A stretch of 64,000 nt of DNA from DDH964 sp963806685 (lineage in GTDB: Bacteria > Desulfobacterota > Desulfuromonadia > Desulfuromonadales > DDH964). Below the pieces are notes generated by a model. The model did not search any database, had not been told where the DNA came from, and was given only the letters and a program-made list of their open reading frames with translations. Numbering within the stretch: the first letter of the stretch is position 1; each line of letters opens with the position of its first letter. Of the stretch, positions 17,181 to 28,383 are shown in pieces. The position numbers and the translations under genes were made by a program. The stretch is taken from assembly GCA_963806685.1 (NCBI GenBank), contig CAWDZB010000002.1, forward strand, positions 5,009 to 69,008. The letters are read 5' to 3'.

Positions 17181-18590
17181 TCAGTGGATTTCGGCTTGCT
17201 CCGCCGCTCCGCTTCCCGCCTCTTCTCCCTCCGCCCGGGGAAGCAGGGTGAACCCGAGCAGGCGCCGGTAGAAGCCATCCGTGGGGACGTCGCTGCGCTC
17301 CTCCCCCGGGTGCAGCCCGGTAATGACCAGGCGCCCGACCAGCGCCCGCCCTTCCCGCCCGCTCCAGCCGACGGTGCGCACCCCCCAGAGGTTGTGCAGC
17401 AGCAGCGGCACCCCGTTTGCCGGGCCGGTACCGAGGTAGAGCCCGATGTGGCCGGGGAAGCTGAGCAGGGTATAAAAGGGAACCCCCTCGGCCAGCAGCC
17501 GGGCTCGTTTTTGTGCCGGAGTCAGCCCGGCAAGGTCGACGAAGCGGCCAACCGTCCGCGCCTGCTGCAGCGAATTACGCGGTAGCCAGAGCCCGAAGGG
17601 GGTGAAAAGATCGTGGAGGGTGGCGCTGCAGTCGCGGTTCTGGTAGAGCCCGCCCCAGCCGTAGGGCTGGCCGAGGAGACCGTCGGCCAAATCGGCCAGC
17701 AGTCCGGCCTGCAGCGGCAGCGGAAAGGGGGCCGCGGCCTGCAGCGGCACTGCCGCGGTGCGGAGGACCGCCCGGCCGTCGGCGTCGCGCACCGGTACCA
17801 ACAGCTGCAGGGTTTCGTCGGTCTCGCCGCGCAGGGGGAAGAGGGCCCCGAGCCTTCCCGAGGCAAGAAACCCGCCTTCCCGGTCGCTCAGGGTGACTTG
17901 GTCGCTGATCAGGGCGACGAACTCGCTGCGGCGATAATTGCGGCGAAAGGTCTCGTCGGTCCAGGCCAGGGCGTCCGCCGGCAGCCAGCCGTTGACCAGT
18001 CCAGCTTCGACCAGGTACCATGCGCCGTCGGCGGAACGGTGGGTGACCAATAGCGGGGTCCCGGCCCAGAGCTCCGAATTCTGGAAATAGTCGAAGGGAT
18101 AGCCTTCCCCGGCCCGGCCCGGGTCGCGGAAAAACGGGCGCCGAGTCGGGAATACCCGCAACGCCGCGTTGCGCACCGTAATTGCCTTCCGCGCCAGGGA
18201 AGGGTAGCGGTCGATTCGCTGTGCTGCGATCAGCGCCTCCCAGTCGGCCAGCGACCAGGGGAGCAGATTCTCGCCGTATCCCTCCTCTGGACGGTAGCTG
18301 TTTACTCCCCAGAAGGCAGTGGCGGCGCCCAGGCTGGCTGCCGACCGGTCCCAGGGTGCAAAAAAGCGACAGCGGTAATCGGCGGCGAGCCCGGCCTGCG
18401 CCGCCGCGGATACCAGCGGCCGGTCCCCTGCGGATGGCGCCAGGTAGGCGCTCGCCCGCTGCGGGAGGCGCTGCAAGTCGGCGATCCCCGGGCCCCCGGC
18501 CACGCAGGCGGCCAGCAGCAGGCAGGCGGCCAGCTGCGGCAGGATGCCGAGCTTCGGCCGGCTGTGGCGGAATGGCTGATCAAGATCCAT
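17181..18590 (-). CDS. NlpC/P60 peptidoglycan hydrolase lipoprotein with SH3 domains
   Basis: The 469-residue precursor has a lipobox LLAAC with Cys29. An N-terminal stabilising region and SH3-like modules (about 135-290) follow, then an NlpC/P60 catalytic domain with Cys321 in RDCSATLHDLF and His381 in GHIGLYLG. It should cut the stem-peptide D-Glu to diamino-acid bond in the periplasm, anchored to a membrane. It is the first gene of a unit with the MshEN protein and YaiI. The start has only a weak Shine-Dalgarno. Confidence 0.85.
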   Translation of the reverse strand: MDLDQPFRHSRPKLGILPQLAACLLLAACVAGGPGIADLQRLPQRASAYLAPSAGDRPLVSAAAQAGLAADYRCRFFAPWDRSAASLGAATAFWGVNSYRPEEGYGENLLPWSLADWEALIAAQRIDRYPSLARKAITVRNAALRVFPTRRPFFRDPGRAGEGYPFDYFQNSELWAGTPLLVTHRSADGAWYLVEAGLVNGWLPADALAWTDETFRRNYRRSEFVALISDQVTLSDREGGFLASGRLGALFPLRGETDETLQLLVPVRDADGRAVLRTAAVPLQAAAPFPLPLQAGLLADLADGLLGQPYGWGGLYQNRDCSATLHDLFTPFGLWLPRNSLQQARTVGRFVDLAGLTPAQKRARLLAEGVPFYTLLSFPGHIGLYLGTGPANGVPLLLHNLWGVRTVGWSGREGRALVGRLVITGLHPGEERSDVPTDGFYRRLLGFTLLPRAEGEEAGSGAAEQAEIH

Positions 18591-18647
18591 GGTCGTTTCC
18601 CGCCCCGGGACCGAACCGGGAGTTTTTTATCCCCGTCAGGCGGCGGC

Positions 18648-19475
18648 TCAGGAGCGTTTGCGGCGGACGCCGGTGGGCCCCGGCTCCACCAGCCCCGCCT
18701 TGTAGAGTCCACCAACAGCTTTCTTGAACAGCTTCTTGCTTATCCCCAGGGCCGCGCGGATCGCCTCCGGCGGGCTGCCGTCGTGCAGCGGCAGCAGGTC
18801 GCGCCCCTGCAGGGCGGCGAGAATCTTCTCTTTGGCCGCCTCCAGTTCCTCCTTCGCTCCTTTGCGCAACGTCACGTCGAGCTTGCCATCCGGCCGCAAG
18901 GCCTTGACGAAGCCGTTCAGAACCTCCCCCGGCTGCATGCCAGGGAGAAGTTCGTCCCGGTAGAGCAGAGCGGAATAGCGGTGCGCGACGATCACCTTGG
19001 CTCCCAGTTCGGTGAACTGCCAGATCATCAGGGCCACCGGGTCCCCCGCCCTGAGTCCCTTCACCTGCGCCTCCAGGCACTGTTCGATCCGGGCATTGGC
19101 GAAGGGCCGCCCTTGCCGGTCCAGCTCCACCCGGGCCAGGCAGCTGTCGCCCGAGGCGAGGCGCTTCGGCTGTTTGCCGCGCGGCACCAGCAGCTCCTTG
19201 CCGATCCCCCAGTCGAGGAAGACCCCGTGCGGATTGACCTGGCTCACCGGGAAAAAGGCGAACTCGCCGAGTTCGGCCCGCGGCCGGCGCCGCGTGGCCA
19301 TCGGCTGCCCGCCGACCACTCCGTAGACGAAGACCTCCAGGCTCTCCCCGGCGGCGCAGCCGGCCGGCAGTTCCGGCCGCGGCAGCAGGACCATATCCTC
19401 TCCGGCCGCCAGCCAGGCGCCGCGCTGGTCGAGATGGGAAACAGTCAGAATCTGGGTCTTGCCGATCTGCAGCAT
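18648..19475 (-). CDS. CvfB-like S1 RNA-binding protein
   Basis: The 275-residue protein starts MLQIGKTQILTVSHLDQRGAWL and shows repeated S1/OB-type segments (for example ELGEFAFFPVSQVNPHGVFLDWGIGKELLVP) plus a C-terminal winged-helix tail (AIRAALGISKKLFKKAVGGLYKAGLV), the CvfB/YitL architecture. CvfB proteins bind RNA and affect virulence or global gene expression in Gram-positives; the role here is unknown. GGAGG six bases upstream fixes the start. Confidence 0.87.
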   Translation of the reverse strand: MLQIGKTQILTVSHLDQRGAWLAAGEDMVLLPRPELPAGCAAGESLEVFVYGVVGGQPMATRRRPRAELGEFAFFPVSQVNPHGVFLDWGIGKELLVPRGKQPKRLASGDSCLARVELDRQGRPFANARIEQCLEAQVKGLRAGDPVALMIWQFTELGAKVIVAHRYSALLYRDELLPGMQPGEVLNGFVKALRPDGKLDVTLRKGAKEELEAAKEKILAALQGRDLLPLHDGSPPEAIRAALGISKKLFKKAVGGLYKAGLVEPGPTGVRRKRS

Positions 19476-19641
19476 GGTGGTCCTCCGCTGGGTTCTTTCT
19501 CTTCCGGGCTGCACGCTGCGCCGGCCGCTCGGGAGAAGAGAGCCGGGACCAGTCTGCCATGAAACCGGCCGGAAACAAAGGGAATCTTTTGGCGCCGCCG
19601 GGCCTTCCCCGGCGGCCGGACCAGAGGAGAACGGGAGCCGG

Positions 19642-20502
19642 TCAATGCTTGAGGAAAAAGACCGCCAGCAGGGTCAGGGCGATGCCGATCCCCCGACGAA
19701 GGGTCATCTTCTCCCGATAGAGGAGAACCGAAAGGCCGATGGTGATGACGAAATGCATGCCGGTAATCAGGGCGATCACCGACAGGGGGCCGACCGCCAG
19801 CGCGGCCAGGAAAGCATAAAAGCCGAAAAAGTTGAGCACTCCCATCAGGATGCCGATCCTGATCGCGTCGCCGGGCCGGTCCCCGACCTTGCCGCCGCCC
19901 CACTTTTTCTCGATGGCCAGGGCAAAGAGGGTGGCCAGAAAATAGGAGAGCGCCATAAATCCGGACTTGCTGGTGGAGACGGCGGCGAGCTTGCTGGAGA
20001 TGGAGGCGATGGCACCGCAGACGATGCAAAGGGCGACGAAGCCGAACCCGCGCCTTGGGTTGCCCCCGGGGTGGACGGCCTTGTCCGCCTCCCCGGCCAG
20101 CACCGCCACCACCGCCAACCCGGCAAGAATGCCGAGCCACTGGGAGGAAACCAGACGCTCATGGAAGCAGACCAGGGACACCACGATCACCACCACCAGG
20201 CTCAGGCGGGTGAGGGGGAAGGTGATGCCGGCCGGCAGGTGGCGCAGGGCCTCCATGTTGGCAATGGTGGTGAGGGCGAAGGCGGCGCTGTTGACGAACG
20301 CCAGCACTACCAGGGCACGGAGGTTCCCGACCGGTTCGGCCGAGACGACAAAGACCGTTCCGCTTAGCAGGGTGACGGTGCCCATGAAGACGGCGGTGGT
20401 CAACGGCGTGCGGCAGTTGCGCTCAGCCGCGACCTTGTACAGGAAACGCTGGGTTCCCAACAACAGCAGGGCAGCGATGCTGTAGAAGTACCAATTGCTC
20501 AT
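19642..20502 (-). CDS. EamA/DMT-family transporter
   Basis: The 286-residue integral membrane protein has about ten hydrophobic segments arranged as two five-helix repeats, typical of the drug/metabolite transporter superfamily. The C-terminal half includes SVIALITGMHFVITIGLSVLL, the EamA-like terminal repeat. The substrate is unknown. It is flanked by an MFS gene ending about 70 bases upstream in the same direction, so both may be cotranscribed after the ABC-F gene. Confidence 0.85.
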   Translation of the reverse strand: MSNWYFYSIAALLLLGTQRFLYKVAAERNCRTPLTTAVFMGTVTLLSGTVFVVSAEPVGNLRALVVLAFVNSAAFALTTIANMEALRHLPAGITFPLTRLSLVVVIVVSLVCFHERLVSSQWLGILAGLAVVAVLAGEADKAVHPGGNPRRGFGFVALCIVCGAIASISSKLAAVSTSKSGFMALSYFLATLFALAIEKKWGGGKVGDRPGDAIRIGILMGVLNFFGFYAFLAALAVGPLSVIALITGMHFVITIGLSVLLYREKMTLRRGIGIALTLLAVFFLKH

Positions 20503-20571
20503 GACTGCCTTCCGGGAGCGGGGCGAGGGGCCTCAGCCAAGAAGGCCCCGGAGCGAGCAGCCGTCCCTTGG

Positions 20572-21793
20572 TTACGCGGGCTTTGGCAATAAGGCCGTCG
20601 CCAGCGCAGCCAGGCCGGTGAGCGCCGCGCTGGCCAAAAAGGCCACGGTGAAGCTGCCGCTCGCCTTCGCAAGCATCCCGGCTCCCCCCGGCCCCACCAC
20701 CTGCCCGACGGCGAAGAAGAGGGTGACGGTGGAAAAGGCAGCGGCAGCCCGGGACAGGCCGAAGTAGTCACTCACCGCGGCGGCCATGATGGTCGGAATG
20801 GCGAAGGCGGCGAGGCCGTAGAAGACCACCGACAGCATCAGCGCCCCGTTGCCGAGGCGCGAGCCTGCCAGCAGGTAGGCGGCGGTCTGCAACACGAAGA
20901 CCGTGGCCAGCCCGCCCCTGCGGCCGATCCGGTCGGAGAGGCTGCCAAATCCGACCCCGGAGACCAGGCTGAAGAGGCCGACCCAGGACCAGAGCAGGCC
21001 GGCACGCGCCTCGGACAGGCCGTACTCAACCACCATGGTGGTGACGATGAAGGTGCCGTAGACCATGTAAGTGATGCCGAAGACCAGATAGAGGACGCCA
21101 AGCAGGGCCAGCAGCCGCCCGGGATGGGCAGGCTCGGTGCCGGCCACGGCGGCGGGGCCGAGGGAAAACTTGCCGCCGACCGGCTCCAGGCCAAGCTCGG
21201 CGGGATCGTTGCGCAGCAGCAGAGCGGCGAGCAGCGCCACCGCCAGGGTGACGGCGCCGATCAGCAGCCAGCTGGTTCGCCAGCCGCCGACGCCGAGCCG
21301 CTGGTTGAGCAGGGGGATGACCAGCCCCGCCGCGACGATCGCCACGCCGTTGCCCGCCGTCATCAGCCCCGCCGCCCGGCCGCGGCGCGGCCGGTGGAAC
21401 CAGTGGGAGACCAAGACCATCACCGGGATGTTGGCAAACCCGCTGCCGATACCGATCAGGGCGTAGAGCCCGACCACCGCCGCCAGTCCCCGACTGCGGC
21501 CGATGCCGAACATGCACAGGGCGATGAGCAGCAGCCCGCCGGTGATCAGGCGCCGGGGGCCGGTCCGGCGCAGCAGCCACGGGGTGATCGCCACCGAGAA
21601 GAGGTAGCCGGCGAAGTTGCCGGTACTGATGAAGCCCATCTGGTCGTAGCCGAGCCCCAGGCCGCTGCGCATCGCCGGCAGCAGCATGCCGAAGGCGAAG
21701 CGGGCCAGGCCGAGGCAGGCGAAAAGAGTCAAGGCCCCGGCGACGACGATGACCCAGCCGTAGTGGATGGGCAACCGGCCGCCGGCGCCCCGC

Positions 21794-21810
<17 letters not shown>
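20572..21810 (-). CDS. MFS transporter (YbfB/YjiJ-like)
   Basis: The 412-residue protein has 12 predicted membrane segments. The first conserved loop contains ARFAFGMLLPAMRSGLGLGYDQMGFISTGNFAGYL, close to YbfB/YjiJ-type MFS proteins, and the central loop motif GSLSDRIGRR is present. The substrate is unknown. Its start overlaps the end of the ABC-F gene by 17 bases, so it is probably translated from the same mRNA. Confidence 0.87.
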
Positions 21811-23428
<1,618 letters not shown>

Positions 23429-23740
23429 GCTGTCGCTCCAAGGGAAAATTGCCGCACTGTTACCATGGCCGGCCCTGCTCCGGCAAGTTCAAAGTGGCAC
23501 ATAGACGACCTGCGGCCGGTGTCCCCCCCGGCAAGGGATCTGCGCTGGGCCGGCCTTCGAAACACCCCCTTGCCAACCCTTCGCGTCGCGCCGGTTCGGC
23601 GCTGACCGGATCTTCCCGCAATCCCCGCAAGATTCCAGGAATAGTCAATAATTCAAACCAGTTATTCTTGACCGTTTCTAACTGGACAACCATTGCCACG
23701 CTCCGTATAATCCGAAACAGTGTTTTACAAGGAGTGGATG
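23429..23740. other. Divergent intergenic region with the response-regulator promoter
   Basis: About 310 bases separating the ABC-F gene (minus) from the response-regulator gene (plus). No gene was found in it. It holds a strong sigma70-like promoter at 23683-23711 for the response regulator. Confidence 0.7.
23683..23711 (+). promoter_or_regulatory. Sigma70-type promoter of the response-regulator gene
   Basis: TGGACA at 23683-23688 and a perfect TATAAT at 23706-23711 are separated by 17 bases, about 30 bases before the start codon. This is the clearest housekeeping promoter in the window. Confidence 0.75.
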
Positions 23741-24112
23741 ATGTCCTTTCACATTGTAGTCATCGACGACTGCCCCGTCACCCTGGCGATCATCAACGAC
23801 TTTCTGGCTGCGGCGGGATTTCGCGTCTCCACCGCCGCCTGCAGCGTCTACTCCAACCACCTGATCTACTCCCGCCAGCCCCCGGACCTGATCCTGCTCG
23901 ACGTCATGATGCCCCTGATGTCCGGAACCCGGAAGACCCAGGTCCTGAAGAGCCGCGCCCGCAGCCGCAACATTCCGATCCTTCTGATGTCCTCCAAGGA
24001 AGAAGCGGAACTGCGCGCCCTGTCTGCCGTCGCCGGCGCCGACGGCTACCTCCCCAAGCCCTTTTCCGCCGACCGCCTGGTGGCCACGGTCAGAAAGCTC
24101 CTGGCCGCCTGA
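23741..24112 (+). CDS. Single-domain response regulator
   Basis: The 123-residue receiver domain has the acidic pair in VVIDDCP, phospho-acceptor Asp in LILLDVMMP, a Ser at the usual Thr/Ser switch (LLMSS) and Lys in YLPKPF. There is no output domain, so it signals by protein contact, like CheY or Spo0F. The start ATG is chosen because AAGGAG sits six bases before it; an ATG one codon upstream is also possible. No sensor kinase lies nearby. Confidence 0.9.
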   Translation: MSFHIVVIDDCPVTLAIINDFLAAAGFRVSTAACSVYSNHLIYSRQPPDLILLDVMMPLMSGTRKTQVLKSRARSRNIPILLMSSKEEAELRALSAVAGADGYLPKPFSADRLVATVRKLLAA

Positions 24113-24305
24113 TCGGCCTCCTCCGTCCTACCCGCAGCAGTTCCTGGCCGGTCCGCCGGTGGGTCGGGCGCACGCCGTTGGCCAGCCCCCAGCTCATCAG
24201 CTGGAAGACCGGCAGGCTCGCCCCATCGTCCGCTGCGCCGGCTTCCCTGAGCTTGAGGGCCGCCAGCTGGTTGAGCGGCAGCAGCCGCAGTCGTTGCAGG
24301 TCCAT
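24090..24305 (-). CDS. Small hypothetical protein
   Basis: A 71-codon reverse-strand frame begins MDLQRLRLLPLNQLAALKLREAG, with GGGAGA eight bases upstream. The product has an N-terminal leucine-rich helix and a basic tail. It overlaps the end of the response-regulator gene tail-to-tail by 23 bases. No family was recognised, and in this GC-rich DNA the frame may be spurious. Confidence 0.3.
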   Translation of the reverse strand: MDLQRLRLLPLNQLAALKLREAGAADDGASLPVFQLMSWGLANGVRPTHRRTGQELLRVGRRRPIRRPGAF

Positions 24306-24449
24306 GGTCGGTTCTCCCGGAGCCGGCCGACCGGACCGGCCGCTTCACTATAGCGCAGATCGGGAGCCTTTCCGCTGGCCATCGCCGGCGGTTTGTGCTA
24401 TCTGGACGGAGTCGTTGCCCAGCACTGCCGTCCCTGCGAGCCCCGCGTC

Positions 24450-26177
24450 ATGCCTGATACCGTCGTCCTCTTCGATTCCCCTTCCGGCCGCTGGCTGCGC
24501 TACGAAAAGCCGCTGCGGCGGGTTGTCGCCCGGCAGCCAGCCGAGGTGGAGCCGGCGCTGGCCGCCCTCGAGGCGGCCGTGGAAGGCGAGGGGCTGCACG
24601 CCGCCGGCTTTGTCGCCTACGAGGCGGCGCCGGGCTGCGATCCGTCCTGCGCCGTCGCCGACCCCGGCGACTTTCCCCTGCTCTGGTTCGGCCTCTACCG
24701 GCCGCCGGCGGTCGTCGAGTTTCCCGCACCAGCCGCAGACGGTGCGTCTCTCGTCTGGCGGGCCGGGCTTGACGCTCCCGGCTTCGCCCGCGCCGTGGCG
24801 GCGATCAAGGAACAGATCGCGGCCGGCGCAACCTACCAGGTAAACTTCACTTTTCCCCTGTACGCACCCTTCACCGGCGATCCCTGGCTCTTCTTCTGCG
24901 CCCTGGTCCATGGCCAGCGGGCCGGCCAGGCGGCCTACCTCGATACCGGGCGCTTCGTCGTCTGCTCGGCCTCGCCGGAGCTCTTCTTCGCCCGCAGCGG
25001 CGAGCGGCTGACGACCCGGCCGATGAAAGGGACCGCCCCTCGCGGCCGTACCCTGGCGGAGGACCGGGCCCTGGCGGAAGGGCTGCAACACTCGGTCAAG
25101 GACCGGGCCGAGAACCTGATGATCCTTGACATGCTGCGCAACGACCTGGCCCGGCTCGGCGGCGAGGTGTCGGTGCCGGCGCTCTTCACCGTCGAGAAAT
25201 ACCCGACCCTCTGGCAGCTGACATCCAGCGCCGAGGCCCGCACCAGGGCAAACCTGGCGGAAATCTTCGCCGCCCTTTTCCCCTGCGCCTCAATCACCGG
25301 CGCGCCCAAGCTTAGCACCATGCAGCTCATCGCTGCCTTGGAGGACGGCCCCCGGCGCATCTACACCGGCGCCATCGGCCGACTCGCCCCCGGAGGGGAA
25401 GCCCGCTTCGGCGTCGCCATCCGCACGGCGCTGATCGACCGGGAGGCCGGCAGCGCCGAGTACCGGGTTGGCGCCGGCATCACCTGGGGTTCGGAGGCCG
25501 CCGCCGAGTACCGCGAATGCCTCGACAAGGCCCGCATCCTTCATCGACCGATGCCGGATTTCGCGCTGCTCGAGTCGCTGCGCTGGGCACCGGGAGAGGG
25601 CTACTGGCTGCTGACCGGCCACCTGGCACGGCTGGCCGAATCGGCCGCCTATTTTGACTACCCCTTCGATCGGGAGGCGGTCCTGGCCAGGCTGGAGGAG
25701 CTGGCCGCCACCCTGCCGCGGACTGCGCACAAGGTGCGGCTGCTGCTCCGGGCCGACGGCCGCCTCGAGCTCGGCGCCGAGCTCCTGGAAGCGAACCCGG
25801 AGCGCCCGCTGCGCCTGGCCCTGGCCCGGCAGCCGGTCGCCAGCGACGATCCCTTTCTCTACCACAAGACGACCTGCCGCGAGACCTACCTGCAAGCCCG
25901 GGAGGCCCAGCCCGCTGGCGATGAGGTGCTGCTCTGGAACGAACGGGGGGAACTGACCGAGGCACTGAACGCCAACCTGGTCGCGGAGCTGGACGGCCGA
26001 CGGGTCACCCCCTCGGTCGGCTGCGGCCTGCTCCCCGGGACCCTGCGGGCGCAGCTGCTGGAGCGGGGGGAGATTACCGAGCGGGTGATCCGGCGCGAGG
26101 AGCTGCCGCGGGCCACCCGCCTCTGGCTGATCAACTCGGTACGCGGCTGGCGGGAGGCGGAATTGCTCCCCGATTGA
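24450..26177 (+). CDS. pabBC: Fused aminodeoxychorismate synthase component I and aminodeoxychorismate lyase
   Basis: The 575-residue protein has a PabB chorismate-binding domain (about 1-370, with the Lys/Thr motif TRPMKGTAPRG, ENLMILDMLRNDL and ITGAPKLSTM) joined to a PLP-fold-IV PabC domain (about 375-575, with the Lys in LYHKTTCRETY and LTEALNANLV). It makes p-aminobenzoate from chorismate for folate. The glutaminase PabA is not encoded nearby and must be elsewhere. The ATG at 24450 is preferred over upstream frame extensions by homology. Confidence 0.92.
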   Translation: MPDTVVLFDSPSGRWLRYEKPLRRVVARQPAEVEPALAALEAAVEGEGLHAAGFVAYEAAPGCDPSCAVADPGDFPLLWFGLYRPPAVVEFPAPAADGASLVWRAGLDAPGFARAVAAIKEQIAAGATYQVNFTFPLYAPFTGDPWLFFCALVHGQRAGQAAYLDTGRFVVCSASPELFFARSGERLTTRPMKGTAPRGRTLAEDRALAEGLQHSVKDRAENLMILDMLRNDLARLGGEVSVPALFTVEKYPTLWQLTSSAEARTRANLAEIFAALFPCASITGAPKLSTMQLIAALEDGPRRIYTGAIGRLAPGGEARFGVAIRTALIDREAGSAEYRVGAGITWGSEAAAEYRECLDKARILHRPMPDFALLESLRWAPGEGYWLLTGHLARLAESAAYFDYPFDREAVLARLEELAATLPRTAHKVRLLLRADGRLELGAELLEANPERPLRLALARQPVASDDPFLYHKTTCRETYLQAREAQPAGDEVLLWNERGELTEALNANLVAELDGRRVTPSVGCGLLPGTLRAQLLERGEITERVIRREELPRATRLWLINSVRGWREAELLPD

Positions 26178-26284
26178 GCCCCATTGCTTTTCAGCCGGCG
26201 GAAGCCGTAGAATTTCCTGTCGGCCGGCGGGACCAACGTGTTTCCAAACCCGGACCGGGACCTCCAGCTTGTGCGGGAAGTGCC

Positions 26285-26626
26285 ATGCCCATCCTCCTCA
26301 AGACCACCCTGCTGCTGCTCCTCTCCAACATCTTCATGACCTTCGCCTGGTATGCCCACCTGAAAAACCTCGGCGACCGGACCTGGTACGTGGCGGCCCT
26401 GGCCAGTTGGGGAATTGCCCTTTTCGAGTACCTGGTCCAGGTGCCGGCCAACCGCATCGGCTATGCCGAACTGAACCTCGGCCAGCTGAAGATCCTCCAG
26501 GAGGTCGTCACTCTCTCAATCTTCGTCCCCTTCGCCCTCTTCTACATGCACCAACCCCTCAAGCTCGACTACCTCTGGGCCGGCCTCTGCCTGCTCGGCG
26601 CGGTCTTCTTCATCTTCCGCGGCTGA
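26285..26626 (+). CDS. DUF486 (DMT-like) small membrane protein
   Basis: The 113-residue protein has four hydrophobic segments and the DUF486 pattern (NIFMTFAWYAHLKNL near the start, then FEYLVQVPANRIGY). The family has an EamA/small multidrug resistance-like half fold; its substrate is unknown. It starts about 107 bases after pabBC. Confidence 0.88.
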   Translation: MPILLKTTLLLLLSNIFMTFAWYAHLKNLGDRTWYVAALASWGIALFEYLVQVPANRIGYAELNLGQLKILQEVVTLSIFVPFALFYMHQPLKLDYLWAGLCLLGAVFFIFRG

Positions 26627-26709
26627 GCGGGTTCGGGGATCGGGCCCGAAAAACGATCCGCACCAGCCTGCGGGGTCGGCTCTTTTCTTTGGAGCCAGAG
26701 GAGTATCCG

Positions 26710-27237
26710 TCAGCGACCGCTGACGCGGCGCAGGTATTCGTACATGACGACGGAGGCGGCCACACTGACGTTGAGGCTCTGCAGTTCGCCGCATTGGGGG
26801 ATGCTCAAAGTGCGCAGGGTGGGGAACGCCTGGGGATCGACGCGAATGCCGAACTCCTCATGGCCGAAGATGAAGGCGCTGCGCTGGGGCAGTTCGGCCT
26901 CGGGCAGCGTCTCGCCGGCGCCGGGCGCGAGGGCGAAAAGGGTGTAGCCGTCGGCCAGCAGCTCCCCCAGGCAGCTTTCCAGGTCGTCGTGAAAGCGGGC
27001 CGGGACCTTGCGGAAGGCGCCCTTGGCCGGCGCCGGGTCGAAAGGGCCGATGCCGACCAGGTGAACCGCCCGGACGCCGAAGGCCTGGGCGCTGCGGAAA
27101 ATCTTGGCGACGTTGTAGCTCGCCTTGAGCCGGTCGAGGACGATCACCAGGGGGTGGGGCCCCGGCAGGGCCAGCAGGTTGCGCCGGCGTTCTTTTTCGT
27201 AGCGCAGGACCAGGTGCCGGTAGCTCTCACGCCGCAC
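26710..27237 (-). CDS. TrmH/SpoU-family RNA 2'-O-methyltransferase
   Basis: The 175-residue SPOUT protein has the three family motifs: NVAKIFRSAQAFGV near residue 42, FIFGHEEFGI near 122, and LSIPQCGELQSLNVSVAASVVMYE at the C-terminus, forming the knotted SAM site. It probably methylates a ribose in tRNA or rRNA, but the target is unassigned. It starts inside the end of the EamA gene (11-base overlap) and is cotranscribed with it. Confidence 0.9.
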   Translation of the reverse strand: MRRESYRHLVLRYEKERRRNLLALPGPHPLVIVLDRLKASYNVAKIFRSAQAFGVRAVHLVGIGPFDPAPAKGAFRKVPARFHDDLESCLGELLADGYTLFALAPGAGETLPEAELPQRSAFIFGHEEFGIRVDPQAFPTLRTLSIPQCGELQSLNVSVAASVVMYEYLRRVSGR

Positions 27238-28153
27238 TGCCGCCCTCCTTTCCCACGACCACCGCCGCCAGCGCCGGGGGCCGGCCGCCGCGGTTGGTCA
27301 GCCAGGCGCCGGCGATGACCAGCGCCCCGCCCTGCAGCAGGCTTGGCGTAAGCGGCTCGTCGAGCAGCAGATAGCCGAGCAGGAGACCGCAGACCGGCAC
27401 GAAGTTGATGAAGACCCCGGCCCGCACCGCCCCGATCGCCCGGATCGCCTGGTAGTACCAGAGAAAGCCAATCACCGTCCCCCCCACCGCGAGGTAGACC
27501 AGGCTCCCCCAGGCCGCCGGCGGGTAGCCGGGCGCCCGGCTCAACACCCCGCCGGCCAGGGCCGCCGGGGCGAGCAGCAGGGCCCCGGCCAGCGCCGAGT
27601 AGGTGACGGCGGTAAGCGGCTCGAGGCTGTACATCGCCCGCCGGCCGATGACCGAGTAGAGCGCCCAGCACAGCACGCACCCCAGAAGCGCCAGTTCACC
27701 GCGACCGATTCCGCCGGAGACCAGGGCGGCGAGCCGGCCGTTGCTGATTACCAGTACAGCCCCACAAAGGGAAATCACCACCCCGAGGCTGCGCAGCGGC
27801 CGCAGCGGCTCGCCGCCGAAGAGGGCCGAGAGAAGAGTGATACCAACCGGGTTGAGGGCAATGATCAGTGCCGCCCGCCCTGCGGCCACGCTTTGCAGAC
27901 CGGTGAAGAAGGCAACGTTGTAACCGAAGACGCCGGTCAGGCCGAGAAGCACCACCGCCCCCAGCTGGCGGCGGGAGAGGGGCGGCAGACGCCGCTCGTA
28001 GTGGTAGAGCAAGGCCAGCAGCAACAGACCGGCGATGGCAAAGCGCAGGAAGGCGGCGGCAAACGGGGGGACCACCCCGGCGAGCATCCTGCCGGCGACG
28101 AAGGTGCCGCCCCAGAGGGCCATGGTAGCAAGTAGCTTGAGATAGGTGAGCAT
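27227..28153 (-). CDS. EamA/DMT-family permease
   Basis: The 308-residue protein has ten hydrophobic helices in two EamA repeats, with features such as ALWGGTFVAGRMLAG near the N-terminus and YNVAFFTGLQSVAAGRAALIIALNPV in repeat one. The substrate is unknown. The ATG at 28153 is chosen because upstream residues in the frame are not family-like and fall in a remnant gene. It overlaps the TrmH-like gene. Confidence 0.87.
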   Translation of the reverse strand: MLTYLKLLATMALWGGTFVAGRMLAGVVPPFAAAFLRFAIAGLLLLALLYHYERRLPPLSRRQLGAVVLLGLTGVFGYNVAFFTGLQSVAAGRAALIIALNPVGITLLSALFGGEPLRPLRSLGVVISLCGAVLVISNGRLAALVSGGIGRGELALLGCVLCWALYSVIGRRAMYSLEPLTAVTYSALAGALLLAPAALAGGVLSRAPGYPPAAWGSLVYLAVGGTVIGFLWYYQAIRAIGAVRAGVFINFVPVCGLLLGYLLLDEPLTPSLLQGGALVIAGAWLTNRGGRPPALAAVVVGKEGGSAA

Positions 28154-28218
28154 GGCGACTCCGGGGGCAGGGTTCCAGCGCAGTATGCCCCAAACGCGGA
28201 AACCTGGAAAGGCCCGGT

Positions 28219-28380
28219 GACGTGGAGGCGGTGGAAGGTGTTGTTGATTTCCACGGTGTCGAAGTCGCGGAGGTAGTGGCCGAACCGGTTCTTCCGGGCC
28301 AGCCCGGGCGGACAATAGATCCCGCGCCAGTGGGGATAGCCGTAGCCGGAGGTGCCGATGCGCCGTTTGCCCCGCCCCAT
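28219..28380 (-). pseudogene. Truncated DUF72 (YecE-like) gene remnant
   Basis: The first 54 or so codons read as a DUF72 N-terminus: RRIGTSGYGYPHWRGIYCPP, then FGHYLRDFDTVEINNTFHRL. Family members are usually about 240 residues. Similarity stops after FHRL, and the frame then runs into the EamA gene with unrelated residues. It begins three bases after the SDR stop, so it was once the next gene in that operon. A deletion between it and the EamA gene is the simplest explanation. Confidence 0.75.
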
Positions 28381-28383
28381 GGC

